NCBI RefSeq assembly: GCF_964019385.1
Contig: NC_088643.1
Coordinates: 3,940,329-4,004,328, forward strand
Source: Sycon ciliatum
Taxonomy: Eukaryota > Porifera > Calcarea > Leucosolenida > Sycettidae
Direction: 5' to 3'
Length of the DNA stretch: 64,000 bases
In this document: one piece after another, positions 20,001 to 28,075 of the stretch
Layout of the letters: every line of letters begins with the position of its first letter
How positions within the stretch are numbered: the first letter of the stretch is position 1
The notes under the pieces: generated by a model
What the model was told of the DNA's origin: nothing
Databases searched by the model: none
What the model saw: only the letters and a program-made list of their open reading frames with translations
Program-made: the position numbers and the translations under genes

Positions 20001-23000
20001 GAGCAGGGGTTAGCCGTGGCGGGGGCACAAACCACTGCTGCAGCGCTATCATCGCCAGCAGCGAGACCCTTCTGAGTGTGGATAAGACTTTGCGACAGTT
20101 CTGGGAAATTGAGCAAGTGACCAGCCCAGAACACCCCATGTCACCGGAAAACCTGGACGTCCTGACAGCGACAAAGAAACGAATGACGTTCACCAATGGT
20201 CGCTACTGTGTCGGGATGCCATGGCGGGCAGATGCATCACGGCCCACCAACAATTACGACATGGCAGCGAAGAGACTTGCGCAAACACAGAAGAGGCTGA
20301 AACGGGTCCCAGAAATTGCAGAGCGCTATGCAGAGACCATTGAGAGTTACGTGAGAAAAGGGTACGTGGTGAAGGTGAATGCAAACCCACATGAAGCAGG
20401 ATCGTGGCTCCTTCCACACTTCCCGGTTGTCCGACTGAACAAAAGTACGACGAAAGTTCGCATTGTGTTCGACGGGTCAGCTAAGCATGATGGCACCGCC
20501 CTCAACGACCTGCTGCACACCGGTCCGAAGTTACAACGTGATCTATCGGCTGTTCTGCTCAGATTTCGGCGGCATCCGATCTGCATTGGCTGTGATGTTA
20601 CGGAGATGTATCTACAGGTTGAAGTCAGAAAATCAGATCGGCCATATCTGAGATTCCTGTGGAATACAGACTCGCAGTCAGCTCCAGATGTGTACGAATT
20701 CAACCGGGTGGTATTCGGTCTGAACTGCTCCCCGTTCTTAGCGCAACTGGTCGCGCGAGAGCACGCTAAGACACTAGATCCAGAATTCGCCCGTGCAGCC
20801 GAGATGATGCTCGAATCAACTTACATGGACGACGGTATGGACTCAGTCTCTACAATTGCCGAGGGTGTGGCCCTGTACAAGAGTGTGACAGCAGCATGGA
20901 AGGGAGCAGGCATGGCAGTGAGGAAGTGGCTGTCGAATGCTCCGGAGCTGTTGGGTCACATACCCAGAGAAGATCAGGCAACGCAACTCAGCCTGAACGG
21001 AGACGGCCCATCCCAGATTAAGACTCTAGGGATCAGTTGGTTGAGCGACAGCGACATGTTCAGCTTTCAGGCTGTCATACCACCTGACGATATGATGATG
21101 ACGAAGAGGAACATCCTCCGAAAGATCGCGACGATCTTCGACCCGCTAGGATTTCTGGCACCGGTGATCATCCGTGCCAAGATACTGATGCAAGAGATCT
21201 GGGCTAGCGGTGCAACTTGGGACGAAGTGCTTCCCGTCGAACTGAGCTCACGTTGTAGACAGTGGTTCCAGGATCTCCTTGCACTGAGCTCAATTCAAGT
21301 GCCACGCTGCTTGCAGGCCATTGCAGGCGCTACACCGCAAGATGTCGAGCTTCACGTATTTGGCGACGCATCAGAGTTAGCGTATGGTGCCGTCATCTAC
21401 CAACGTATCCGCTACGCCTCCGGCGAGATCAGCACCGTATTTGTGTCTGCTAAGTCACGAGTTTCGCCAACTACCGCCACAAGCATCCCACGGCTCGAAT
21501 TGATGGCTGCTGTGCTGGGAGTCGAAATGGCCAACGAAGTAGCCAAGGTGTTGCAGATCAACCCGCAGAACATCATCTACTGGACTGACAGTATGGACGT
21601 GATCTGGTGGATCCGTGGCCGGAGTCGCTTGTTCAAGACGTTCGTTGCCAACAGAGTGAGCACGATTCACCAGGCAAGCAGCCCAGATCAATGGCGGTAT
21701 GTCCCTACGGCAGAGAACCCGGCTGATATTGTGTCGAGAGGATGCGCCCCAACATCGCTCACGCCGGACAGTATGTGGTGGACCGGTCCTAGCTTCATGG
21801 CCAAGCCGTCTGATGACTGGCCAGTACGACAGTTACCTACAGCCCAAGCAAAGGAAACAAAGTCCATGAAGGAGACCGTTCTGATGAGCAGCACTGAGAC
21901 GGGTACTGATGATGAGGGCACAGGCGCAACGGAGCCCAGTGTTTGGCGACTGGAACCGCAGCGATACTCTGATTTGGAGCGCTTGATTCGTGTGCAGGCG
22001 TGGGTGATGAGATTTCTTCACAACGCTCGAGCGCCACATGAACGCCGCGAACTGGGTGAATTGACAGTGGACGAATTGAGTGAGTCTGAGTTGATACTGG
22101 TGAAATCAGCGCAAGAGTCTGAGTTCCGAGATGAGATCAAGGCCATCAAGAAGGGACAACCTGTGAGTTCCCAGAGCAAGATTGCAGCACTCCATCCACA
22201 GTTAGATGACAGTGGTTTGCTGCGTGCAAGGAGTCGACTTCAGTACGCGGACTTCTTGCCCTCTGACACGATCTCACCGATCATCCTTCCCAGGACGCAT
22301 CCAACGACTAAGCTTGTGATCACGCGGATCCATGGCAACGGTCATCACGCACTCGGCAACAATCAAGTTCTGAACGAGTTAGTAAAGCGGTTCTGGGTTG
22401 TCGGTGCACGCGAAGCAGTCAAGGAAGTGGATCGTCAATGTCCTGAATGCCAACGCCGAAAGGCCAAGCCTGCTAAGCAGCTCATGGCGCCACTGCCAAC
22501 ACTCCGGATTGAACCCGGCACCCGTGCGTTTGAAAGGGTTGGAATCGACTTTGCAGGACCAATGTACACCAAGCAGGGACGCCGAGCGCAGGCAAAGAGA
22601 TGGCTGTGCATCTTCACCTGTCTTGCCACACGCGCTATCCACATCGAAGTAGCGTATGGTCTTGATACTGGAAGCTTTCTGAACTGCTTCTTCCGAATGG
22701 TCGGACGACGTGGCGCCCCACACGAGGTGCTCACTGACAATGGCACGAACTTTGTTGGTGCAGTAACCGAGCTACGCGAGTTGAGAAGAGAACTGGACGA
22801 GAAGAAGATCATCAAGGCAACCAACGGTCAACGGATTCAGTGGCACTTCAACCCACCCGCAGCACCGCACTTCGGAGGACCATTTGAGGTCATGGTGAAG
22901 GCTGCCAAACGAGCACTGTACGCCATTCTGAAGTCAGGTGACATCACAGATGAGGAGTTAGTGACGGCAACGATTGGAGCAGAACACCTGATCAACAGTC

Positions 23001-23422
23001 GGCCCTTGACAACGGTATCTTCAGATGCCAGAGACTGTACTCCTATCTCTCCAAGTGACTTGCTGCTAGGCGACGCGAGCCACAGTATTGATGTACCCGG
23101 TGATGACCCAGCAGCTAGCCTGAGGAGACGCTGGAGACGAGTCCAGGAGCTGGTCAGACATTTCTGGGCAAGATGGATGCAAGAATGGCTGCCCATGCTG
23201 AGTGGTCGTGCCAAATGGAAGAAACCCTACAACAACGTGCAAGTCGGTGATGTCGTTATCCTACTCGCCAAAGACACACCACGTGGTCAGTGGCAGCTGG
23301 GACGAGTTGTCGATGTTCACCCAGGACGTGACGGGCTGGTACGAGTCGTGGACGTAAAGGTGAAGAACACCACGCTACGTCGCCCAATAAGCAAGATCTG
23401 CCCGCTGGAAGCATGTCAGTGA
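17075..23422 (+). CDS. BEL/Pao gag-pol polyprotein, 2115 aa
   Basis: Replicates the element through an RNA intermediate in virus-like particles. The order is typical of BEL/Pao. Residues 1-110 are helical. About 110-440 is Ser/Thr/Ala/Pro-rich and low complexity. A gag-like domain sits near 448-610 (PEFSGDKRQYNAW), and CCHC-type zinc motifs near 688-755 (CYRCLGTGHRGDKC). The protease with LLDDGST is near 833. Reverse transcriptase runs about 1080-1330 with the catalytic YMDD box near 1250. RNase H runs about 1420-1560 (FGDAS, YWTDS). The integrase has a zinc domain with paired His and Cys (HGNGHHALGNN... CPECQRRK) from about 1752, then core Asp, Asp and Glu positions near 1824, 1887 and 1935. 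A C-terminal DUF5641-like domain is near 2050-2100. There are no stops or frameshifts. Confidence 0.95.
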   Translation: MASSEECHDLEREIELLKLRKSAAKTQLTNARRGLLVLVDVDTRPVPDKATVLKAVSLLQGAMDELAGVTRTLASYVQQTPDCLGELRKLSEDAEQTEEKYTSAMERSADFCRQYSSFVTPSTRFGSPSRKTQIYKLRAYLDRHTALVDENSADERDEHAGGAREFEYGVESLALQTDSSSTVDMEHTAIREAGAQPSASEVKVRADVAGLSLGDQALQSSSSSTTSATNTSNSTTCSSSTCTSTTAGLSPATTNNLSPPQASVTSISFRSTGASFSTNYLAASSAPPPGYLQARPVIGIGSTVTVSAATGTRTSSRHAPAVPSTSTTVHTTLPVSGMSLPTAKTRVGQTATQPIALQSAVPTPAMFSAAPMSAAWAAPVPVSAAPSWSAPGSAFPAVSVSAAQAAPVPMSAVPMSAPHAVPASASSMPRSVTASPGPAALGTDMWRQLKRVAVPEFSGDKRQYNAWRAAFVACIDQAPATPEYKLLQLRQYLKGDALKVIDGLGHSAAAYEAAKRRLERKFGGQRRQLALHLDELESHPSVKSSKDLEHFGDLLDIAILNLREAGRDQELGDGTLYRVLQRKLAESMLTNYQRWLVDHRQQPTVVALLEWTLQEVEYRTVAAEAVHGVAAAVPATAPGTARHFDSSRPSFRPSSHRSLQQSNAHTHLADGQTARDEETSFISSRATCPECSGSHGIWECSTFKGHDTGRRWTRAKELSLCYRCLGTGHRGDKCPRTHTCGVDGCQRNHHRLLHGLARSDFEIRKKPRADGKERNYDKANTKAEQGHCGVATAHETPTEGESPQQCSNATAEKSYTSLRTVPVALRSGSKRLVVNALLDDGSTNTFIHEDVATALGMSGEQHDMTINMLNGKRSTFKSMEVEFDIANINGQSWTTVVGLTTPNQVTGRLQLTDWSSKKIGYEHLADIPFPEPATPERIELLIGVDNAELHRALYEVSGPAGEPIARLTPLGWTCVGAGVSRGGGTNHCCSAIIASSETLLSVDKTLRQFWEIEQVTSPEHPMSPENLDVLTATKKRMTFTNGRYCVGMPWRADASRPTNNYDMAAKRLAQTQKRLKRVPEIAERYAETIESYVRKGYVVKVNANPHEAGSWLLPHFPVVRLNKSTTKVRIVFDGSAKHDGTALNDLLHTGPKLQRDLSAVLLRFRRHPICIGCDVTEMYLQVEVRKSDRPYLRFLWNTDSQSAPDVYEFNRVVFGLNCSPFLAQLVAREHAKTLDPEFARAAEMMLESTYMDDGMDSVSTIAEGVALYKSVTAAWKGAGMAVRKWLSNAPELLGHIPREDQATQLSLNGDGPSQIKTLGISWLSDSDMFSFQAVIPPDDMMMTKRNILRKIATIFDPLGFLAPVIIRAKILMQEIWASGATWDEVLPVELSSRCRQWFQDLLALSSIQVPRCLQAIAGATPQDVELHVFGDASELAYGAVIYQRIRYASGEISTVFVSAKSRVSPTTATSIPRLELMAAVLGVEMANEVAKVLQINPQNIIYWTDSMDVIWWIRGRSRLFKTFVANRVSTIHQASSPDQWRYVPTAENPADIVSRGCAPTSLTPDSMWWTGPSFMAKPSDDWPVRQLPTAQAKETKSMKETVLMSSTETGTDDEGTGATEPSVWRLEPQRYSDLERLIRVQAWVMRFLHNARAPHERRELGELTVDELSESELILVKSAQESEFRDEIKAIKKGQPVSSQSKIAALHPQLDDSGLLRARSRLQYADFLPSDTISPIILPRTHPTTKLVITRIHGNGHHALGNNQVLNELVKRFWVVGAREAVKEVDRQCPECQRRKAKPAKQLMAPLPTLRIEPGTRAFERVGIDFAGPMYTKQGRRAQAKRWLCIFTCLATRAIHIEVAYGLDTGSFLNCFFRMVGRRGAPHEVLTDNGTNFVGAVTELRELRRELDEKKIIKATNGQRIQWHFNPPAAPHFGGPFEVMVKAAKRALYAILKSGDITDEELVTATIGAEHLINSRPLTTVSSDARDCTPISPSDLLLGDASHSIDVPGDDPAASLRRRWRRVQELVRHFWARWMQEWLPMLSGRAKWKKPYNNVQVGDVVILLAKDTPRGQWQLGRVVDVHPGRDGLVRVVDVKVKNTTLRRPISKICPLEACQ

Positions 23423-23616
23423 GTTACTGAGTGGCAACAGCATTGGACCATCGCCATTGACGTATGGTCATGTCTTTTCACTCTCTTGCTTCTCTCTTGC
23501 TTCTCTCTTTTTTTTTGTTTCTGTTTGCTTGAGCACTAGCAACTCAGGCAATCTTTTCTGTTTTTCTTTCATTTTTCCGCTTCGAGTGTTGGTGATGTAT
23601 CTCTCCGTAGACACAT

Positions 23617-23630
23617 CAGGAAGGGGAGAA
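23617..23630 (+). promoter_or_regulatory. Polypurine tract
   Basis: CAGGAAGGGGAGAA lies immediately 5' of the 3' LTR, where plus-strand priming is expected. Confidence 0.75.
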
Positions 23631-24095
23631 TGGCGTGGCGAGAATGCCACGGAGTTAGTCTACACGTTCATGTCATGTTCAGTTGCGATTTGCTTTCTCT
23701 TCCTGATTGCCATTGCGGTCATGCTGTCGGTTCTCTGTGATTTGACCTTTATCTCCTGGCATCTTACTGTCTTCATGTGCTCCCCTTGGGGGCACCTTGA
23801 TGCCTGATGTAATATCGCAGTTGTACAGCGGGCTACCTTTTAGGTTCCGCTGCGGTCGGTTTCGCTGAGCCAGCCTTGGCACCGTGTAGCCTTTTTTGGT
23901 TGTTGTGTTCTTGTGCGTGCGGCATGAGGTTTTAGCTGTACCTTTGTTTGGCTGCGCTGCCTTTTTGTTTCCTGAGAGTTTTTCTTTGCATGTATTGTAG
24001 TTTGTTGGAATAATCGAGTGCTCTTCGAGCCAACACCACAGCGATTCAGGAGTGTCGATCCTCGCCGAGGTGTATGATCTGTAGCCGTCAACACA
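23631..24095 (+). repeat. BEL/Pao 3' LTR
   Basis: 465 bp, no difference seen from the 5' LTR, followed by ATGAT. Confidence 0.95.
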
Positions 24096-24140
24096 ATGAT
24101 CAAATTATTTCTGCACATTCAACAATGCCAAGAACTCACC

Positions 24141-24905
24141 TGGTCCCCAAGTAGCTCATTATCTTCTTTTTCAGCATGAAAGTTGGATACTAAGGCGGAG
24201 TGTGATGGTCGGCCAAGCTGGTGCCGTTTGCAGTTATTGTACTTATCCGTGAGAAGCTTCATGGGCAAGGCCCTTGCAGACTTCAACTCGGACTGTATAT
24301 ACAGCACCAGGCTGTCAAATGTTTCGTAGGCCGACGGCTGGTCACTCCCTTTGCCACTTCGTTGCCGGTGCATAGTGGCCAGGTGGGTGAAGGCACTGTA
24401 GCATGCTCCGACGTTGATAGTGGATTTCCGCTGCAACGCAATCTGGGCCATTCTGGAGCGAAAGTCAAAATTCTTGCGTTGTTCTCCAACTCTGCTAGAT
24501 GCACATGTCATGAGGCACAAGTCTGCAGATGTGGATTCAATCATTGTACATCTCTCCTTGTTCTACGCTTTGCTGGTACATGGTGTCCCATCATCACATA
24601 CATGTATCTCCTCCAATTCAGAATGGCTTGAAAAGTCATGGCCACGTCCAAGTGGCAGCCGACCCAGCAACGTTTTGTTAGTGTATGTACTGTAGCACTT
24701 GCGGTGGTACCATCCGCGGACGCTCTCCTCGGTGCAGTGGCTCTCGCACAAGAAGGTATAGCTCGTCCTGCCTGCATTTAGCAGCTTCAAACAAAGTTTC
24801 CCAACTCTGCAAAGTAAATCGGGTTTGCTTTTCCTGCGATGCATTGAACGCAATGGCACAAGCAAAATTCCCGCGATACAACGCCATTCCCAGGACGAGG
24901 CCTAA
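24141..24905 (-). pseudogene. Decayed transposase-like gene of the inverted-repeat transposon
   Basis: One minus-strand frame reads FTLQSWETLFEAAKCRQ. A second frame continues with CESHCTEESVRGWYHRKCY and STYTNK. Together they match an N-terminal pattern I recall from multi-copy uncharacterised proteins of aquatic invertebrates, with a Trp-rich helix followed by H-x2-C-Y and YTNK. The two parts are joined by a frameshift, and an in-frame TAG follows (about 24563) before the frame resumes and ends at a CAG|GTGAGT donor (exon end 24140). The BEL/Pao element landed about 40 bases beyond that donor. The location between terminal repeats suggests it belongs to the transposon. Its function is not known. 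Confidence 0.5.
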
Positions 24906-25306
24906 GAAGCTCCACGGCCTCTTCCTCCATCATGTCAAAAGGTGTCTACCATGCTGTGAGCGGTGGGCAGGAGGCACTCAAACAGCGCGAAACGCAACTA
25001 CTATGCAACTACCAAACGAAAAATGCAATTCTACATTTCAAAGAGTATCCTGTCGGTGTCGTCGTCATCTTCAAAATTTTGAAAAAGGCGCTCCTTTCCG
25101 TGAACTGTGCACCCCCAGATGGTGCGCAGTATCGCCGACGAGAGCGGAGAAATTGGCTTCTCCTGAGCTTCTGCCCTAACTCTGAAGATGACAACAAGCG
25201 GAATCCAGGTCAGGTATACATACTTTAGGCCGTAGTGAAGAACCCAGGTTGTCTGCTTGAGACTGAAACGGAATTTTTTTTTGAAGTTTGGGCCGCTGGA
25301 CTATGA

Positions 25307-25426
25307 GTATTACGTCATTCTACATACGCATTCGCAAGAAATAAAATCATTCTCTTTGGTCACAACTTCTTCGTTGTCCGGTTGGCCAAAGTAGCCGTCG
25401 TCTAGGGCCCGACGTAAAACCCTAAA
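25307..25426 (+). repeat. 5' LTR of miniature element, remaining 120 bp
   Basis: By eye identical to the last 120 bases of the 3' LTR, ending GACGTAAAACCCTAAA, just before TTGGTGACCCC. Confidence 0.87.
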
Positions 25427-26210
25427 TTGGTGACCCCTGACGCTGCGCTCTTCGGAGTTTTGAACATGCCATCCCTGAGCTCGGCCCGCCGCAGTTTCCT
25501 GCTCGCCTCAACTCTCGGGATCCCGTCAATCGCCGGCTGTTGACGTAAAACTTGAGCCTCACCACCACTCGTCACTGGATCCGCCTCGGAGCTGCTGTGG
25601 CCCCTGCCACCCTCCCCGGCCCACCTGGATACCCCGCTATCCTGCCACGGCATTGTCCAGTCGTCCGTATTCGTCCTGGCCTCAAGCTGGAAATTGGCCA
25701 CCTCCACCATCCGTACCAGCCCAACTGTGCACGCACGCAGGCACACGCCCGGCACCGGACCCCATGGAGCTGCGCTCGCCTCCATCTGTCCCCGCCTCAG
25801 TCGGCACGCCTCGCCCCAGTGCAGCGCTCCTGCTGGTATCCCGCCAAGCCTGCAACATGCAGCCGCCTCTGACACCATAACACTCCTCTGTCACGCGTAC
25901 ATTTCCTCTTTTCTTTCTTTCTGCCTCTGACATGCTCTCCACCTCTGTCACGTTAACACACCTCTGACACGTTAACCCGCCTCTGTCATGCATTTCTCTC
26001 TTTCCTGCTTTTCTGATTTTTGTTTCGGCATTTGTTGCCACGTCTCAAACAAATTTCACGCACGCAGCGCTCTCGCCTGTACATATGTATCATATTATTA
26101 TATTTTTGCCTTTCCGCCTTGTACATGCTGCGCTTTCCTTTCTCTTCTCTTTCTTGTTTCTTGTTTATCGTGCTTCGCTCCTCCCGACCTCACCACTGGC
26201 GGGGGAGTAC

Positions 26211-26351
26211 TGTAGCGACCTCACTCCCTGAGTATTACGTCATTCTACATACGCATTCGCAAGAAATAAAATCATTCTCTTTGGTCACAACTTCTTCGTT
26301 GTCCGGTTGGCCAAAGTAGCCGTCGTCTAGGGCCCGACGTAAAACCCTAAA
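26211..26351 (+). repeat. 3' LTR of miniature element, 141 bp
   Basis: Intact LTR beginning TGTAGCGACC, containing an AATAAA (GCAAGAAATAAAATC), ending CCCTAAA and followed by CACG. Confidence 0.9.
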
Positions 26352-26355
26352 CACG

Positions 26356-27118
26356 ACTCGATTTAAGTTCGAAGCAAGAAATCCTTGACTACAGGTGCCA
26401 GGTTTACAACCCTTGCACGCGACTGCCATGTACATGCTGCCACGGCCACCTCAGAGCAGCACTGATACTGAATAAACATTCGGCAAAGCCGCTGGCAGAC
26501 AGGCCTACACCGGCTCAGCACGACAACGGCTCATCTGGGCATGGCCGTTGAACAAAGGATAAAGAAATCTAACAGCAAAAACAATAATTGACGACTACAG
26601 AGTCAATGCCAAGCGTAAACATTTACTTGTTGCACAGAACAGTAACTGTATCTAACAGCAAACCGGTGGAGCTGGAAAGTGCAAAATTCAAACCAAAAAC
26701 ATATCCAAATACGTGTATCTCATGTACTGATCCGCATCAACAACATTTTTGAACGATACGCGGTTTTGCATGAAACTCGTGAAAGCCAACAAAGACCGGC
26801 AGAATGCAGAGAGAAAACTTATGTTTTTCAGTTTTATAATATTTGATCACAAGCAGTATGCAGCTGAGAATCAGTATAGTGTGATTGTCTGGCTATTGAT
26901 TGCCAGAAAAGTAGAATATAATGTGGTTCCCGTGGTTACCAGCACAGCAGTGTATATTATAGTGGTTTCCGTTGTTACAACAGTACTGGCACAGCTAAAG
27001 GTGTTCCCATGGTTACCATGACAATAATATCTAAAGTTGTTGCATGGTTACCATGACAATAGTATCTAAAGTTGTCCCATGGCTACCAGCACAGCAGCAT
27101 CCACAGCTGTTGCCGTGG
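26356..27118. other. Region downstream of the dynein stop codon
   Basis: Holds the dynein 3' UTR on the minus strand; no clear AATAAA was found on that strand. From about 26920 to 27125 there are diverged tandem blocks containing CATGGTTACCATGACAATA. A 90-codon plus-strand frame here is a by-product of those repeats. Confidence 0.5.
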
Positions 27119-28075
27119 TTACTTGATGTCACAGAGCAGTGCAACGCCGCGTAGTGTCCAGTGATCGGCGGACTGGCCGGGTGTGTTCAGTTTGAGCGTG
27201 GTGATGTAGGTCAGGTCTGTGCGCTGAGGTTTCTTATACACCGGACAGCTGTACGGTTGGAACGGTCCAGTTCTTTTGGCCTTTAGGGACATGTCAGTAC
27301 CGGCCATACCTGCCTGCGCTAACAAGCCAGCATCATGAGTGGAGGGTACCTGCACCACTGCTGGCACATCGGGCGGCGGGTCGGCGTTGGCAGGGGTCTT
27401 GTCACGCGTGCGCGGTGAAAACTTTGATTTTTTGCTGCTGGTGGATTTAGCCTTTGCTGAAGGGTCCTGTTGCTTCTTAGCATCCTGACCAGTCGCCTCC
27501 TTAGCAGCACCTGGAGCAGGCTGCCCCTGTCTTTGAGGCCAGGAGGGCTTCTTAGGCGGTGGCGCCGCCGCCTGTGCAGGTATCACCTGTCGCACACGCC
27601 GTCGTTCCAAGGCCGCATACTTCACCTTGCCCGTGACGGCTGGTGGCTTGCCGGGCGGTGGCGGGGGTTTAATCCAGTGCACGCTCCTCAGGTCCGTGTC
27701 AAGCCTATCTTGCTTTCGCGGCGGCTCGTCGGCAGGTCTTGCCCGGTTCATTGCTCCCGTCTCTATAAGTCTCCTGCGGGTTGCGGCGTCCGGCTTTGGG
27801 TATTTCCCTCCCTTTTTCGGATCAAACTTTGCCTCAGGCTTTTGTGATTCATCCTTTTTGCGCTCAGGCTTCTTTCTTGAGATGGTGGAGGCTGCCGCTG
27901 GTGGAGGCTTAGCAGAATGGGTGGGCGTAGAGGCCGCTGTGTTGGGAGCGCTGCTGGTCCCGGTCTTAGCCTTGTCGACCTTCTCCTTCTTCTTGTCCTT
28001 GGTGCTAGCTGTTGCCGGTGGTGGTGACGTATTGATGGCAAAGATGTGTACCACCGGCAAGGGACTGAACAAGAC
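27119..28075 (-). CDS. DNAH5: Dynein last exon with a long Lys/Pro/Ala-rich insertion
   Basis: Acceptor CCACTGTAG|, then [15 protein letters not shown], which joins exactly to the preceding exon. The conserved ending [18 protein letters not shown] ... [14 protein letters not shown] and the TAA stop are also present. In vertebrate DNAH5/8 about 8 residues separate these blocks; here there are about 259, rich in Lys, Pro, Ala, Ser and Thr (for example [14 protein letters not shown]). The frame is open through all 957 bases and no convincing intron removes the insert. The insert is probably disordered and strongly basic. Confidence 0.9.
   Translation of the reverse strand, partial: VLFSPLPVVHIFAINTSPPPATASTKDKKKEKVDKAKTGTSSAPNTAASTPTHSAKPPPAAASTISRKKPERKKDESQKPEAKFDPKKGGKYPKPDAATRRRLIETGAMNRARPADEPPRKQDRLDTDLRSVHWIKPPPPPGKPPAVTGKVKYAALERRRVRQVIPAQAAAPPPKKPSWPQRQGQPAPGAAKEATGQDAKKQQDPSAKAKSTSSKKSKFSPRTRDKTPANADPPPDVPAVVQVPSTHDAGLLAQAGMAGTDMSLKAKRTGPFQPYSCPVYKKPQRTDLTYITTLKLNTPGQSADHWTLRGVALLCDIK

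Larger units (their letters stand above)
16561..24095 (+). mobile_element. Complete BEL/Pao LTR retrotransposon
   Basis: Two 465-bp LTRs (16561-17025 and 23631-24095) begin TG and end CA. They flank one intact 2115-codon gag-pol frame. The target duplication is 5 bp, ATGAT (16556-16560 and 24096-24100), usual for this group. A primer-binding site follows the 5' LTR at 17028, and a purine tract AGGAAGGGGAGAA precedes the 3' LTR. The LTRs show no difference by eye, so the insertion is very young and the copy may still be able to move. There is no envelope frame. Confidence 0.95.
14466..25303. mobile_element. Inverted-repeat DNA transposon, itself interrupted by BEL/Pao
   Basis: Left end TAGTCCTGCGGCCCAAA, right end its inverted copy with one mismatch (ends TTTGGGCCGCTGGACTA). 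A second inverted block of about 27 bp follows on both sides (CCGTTTCAGTCTCAAGCAG...). The target duplication is TGA. Without the BEL/Pao insertion it is about 3.3 kb. The right part carries a decayed coding region on the minus strand (24141-24905) and the left part a possible downstream exon. A 3-bp duplication fits PIF/Harbinger, CACTA or Academ, but the termini do not decide between them. Confidence 0.75.
14445..26351 (+). mobile_element. Miniature LTR element (TRIM-like), split by a DNA transposon
   Basis: Flanked by CACG at 14441-14444 and 26352-26355. The right LTR is intact at 26211-26351 (141 bp). The left LTR is in two pieces, 14445-14465 (21 bp) and 25307-25426 (120 bp), which sum to exactly 141 bp. 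TGA is duplicated at the split. The internal part (25427-26210, 784 bp) starts with a TGGTGACCCCTGACGC primer-binding-like site, is pyrimidine-rich, has no recognisable gag or pol, and ends with a purine-rich GGCGGGGGAGTAC. Without the insertion the element would be about 1066 bp, so it would depend on a partner for mobility. Confidence 0.85.

Noticed and set aside
20347..23214. Minus-strand frames under the BEL/Pao polyprotein
   Set aside because: Antisense shadows of an intact plus-strand coding region.
25402..25878. 158-codon minus-strand and 106-codon plus-strand frames in the miniature LTR element
   Set aside because: They overlap on both strands in GC-rich low-complexity DNA without gag or pol motifs.
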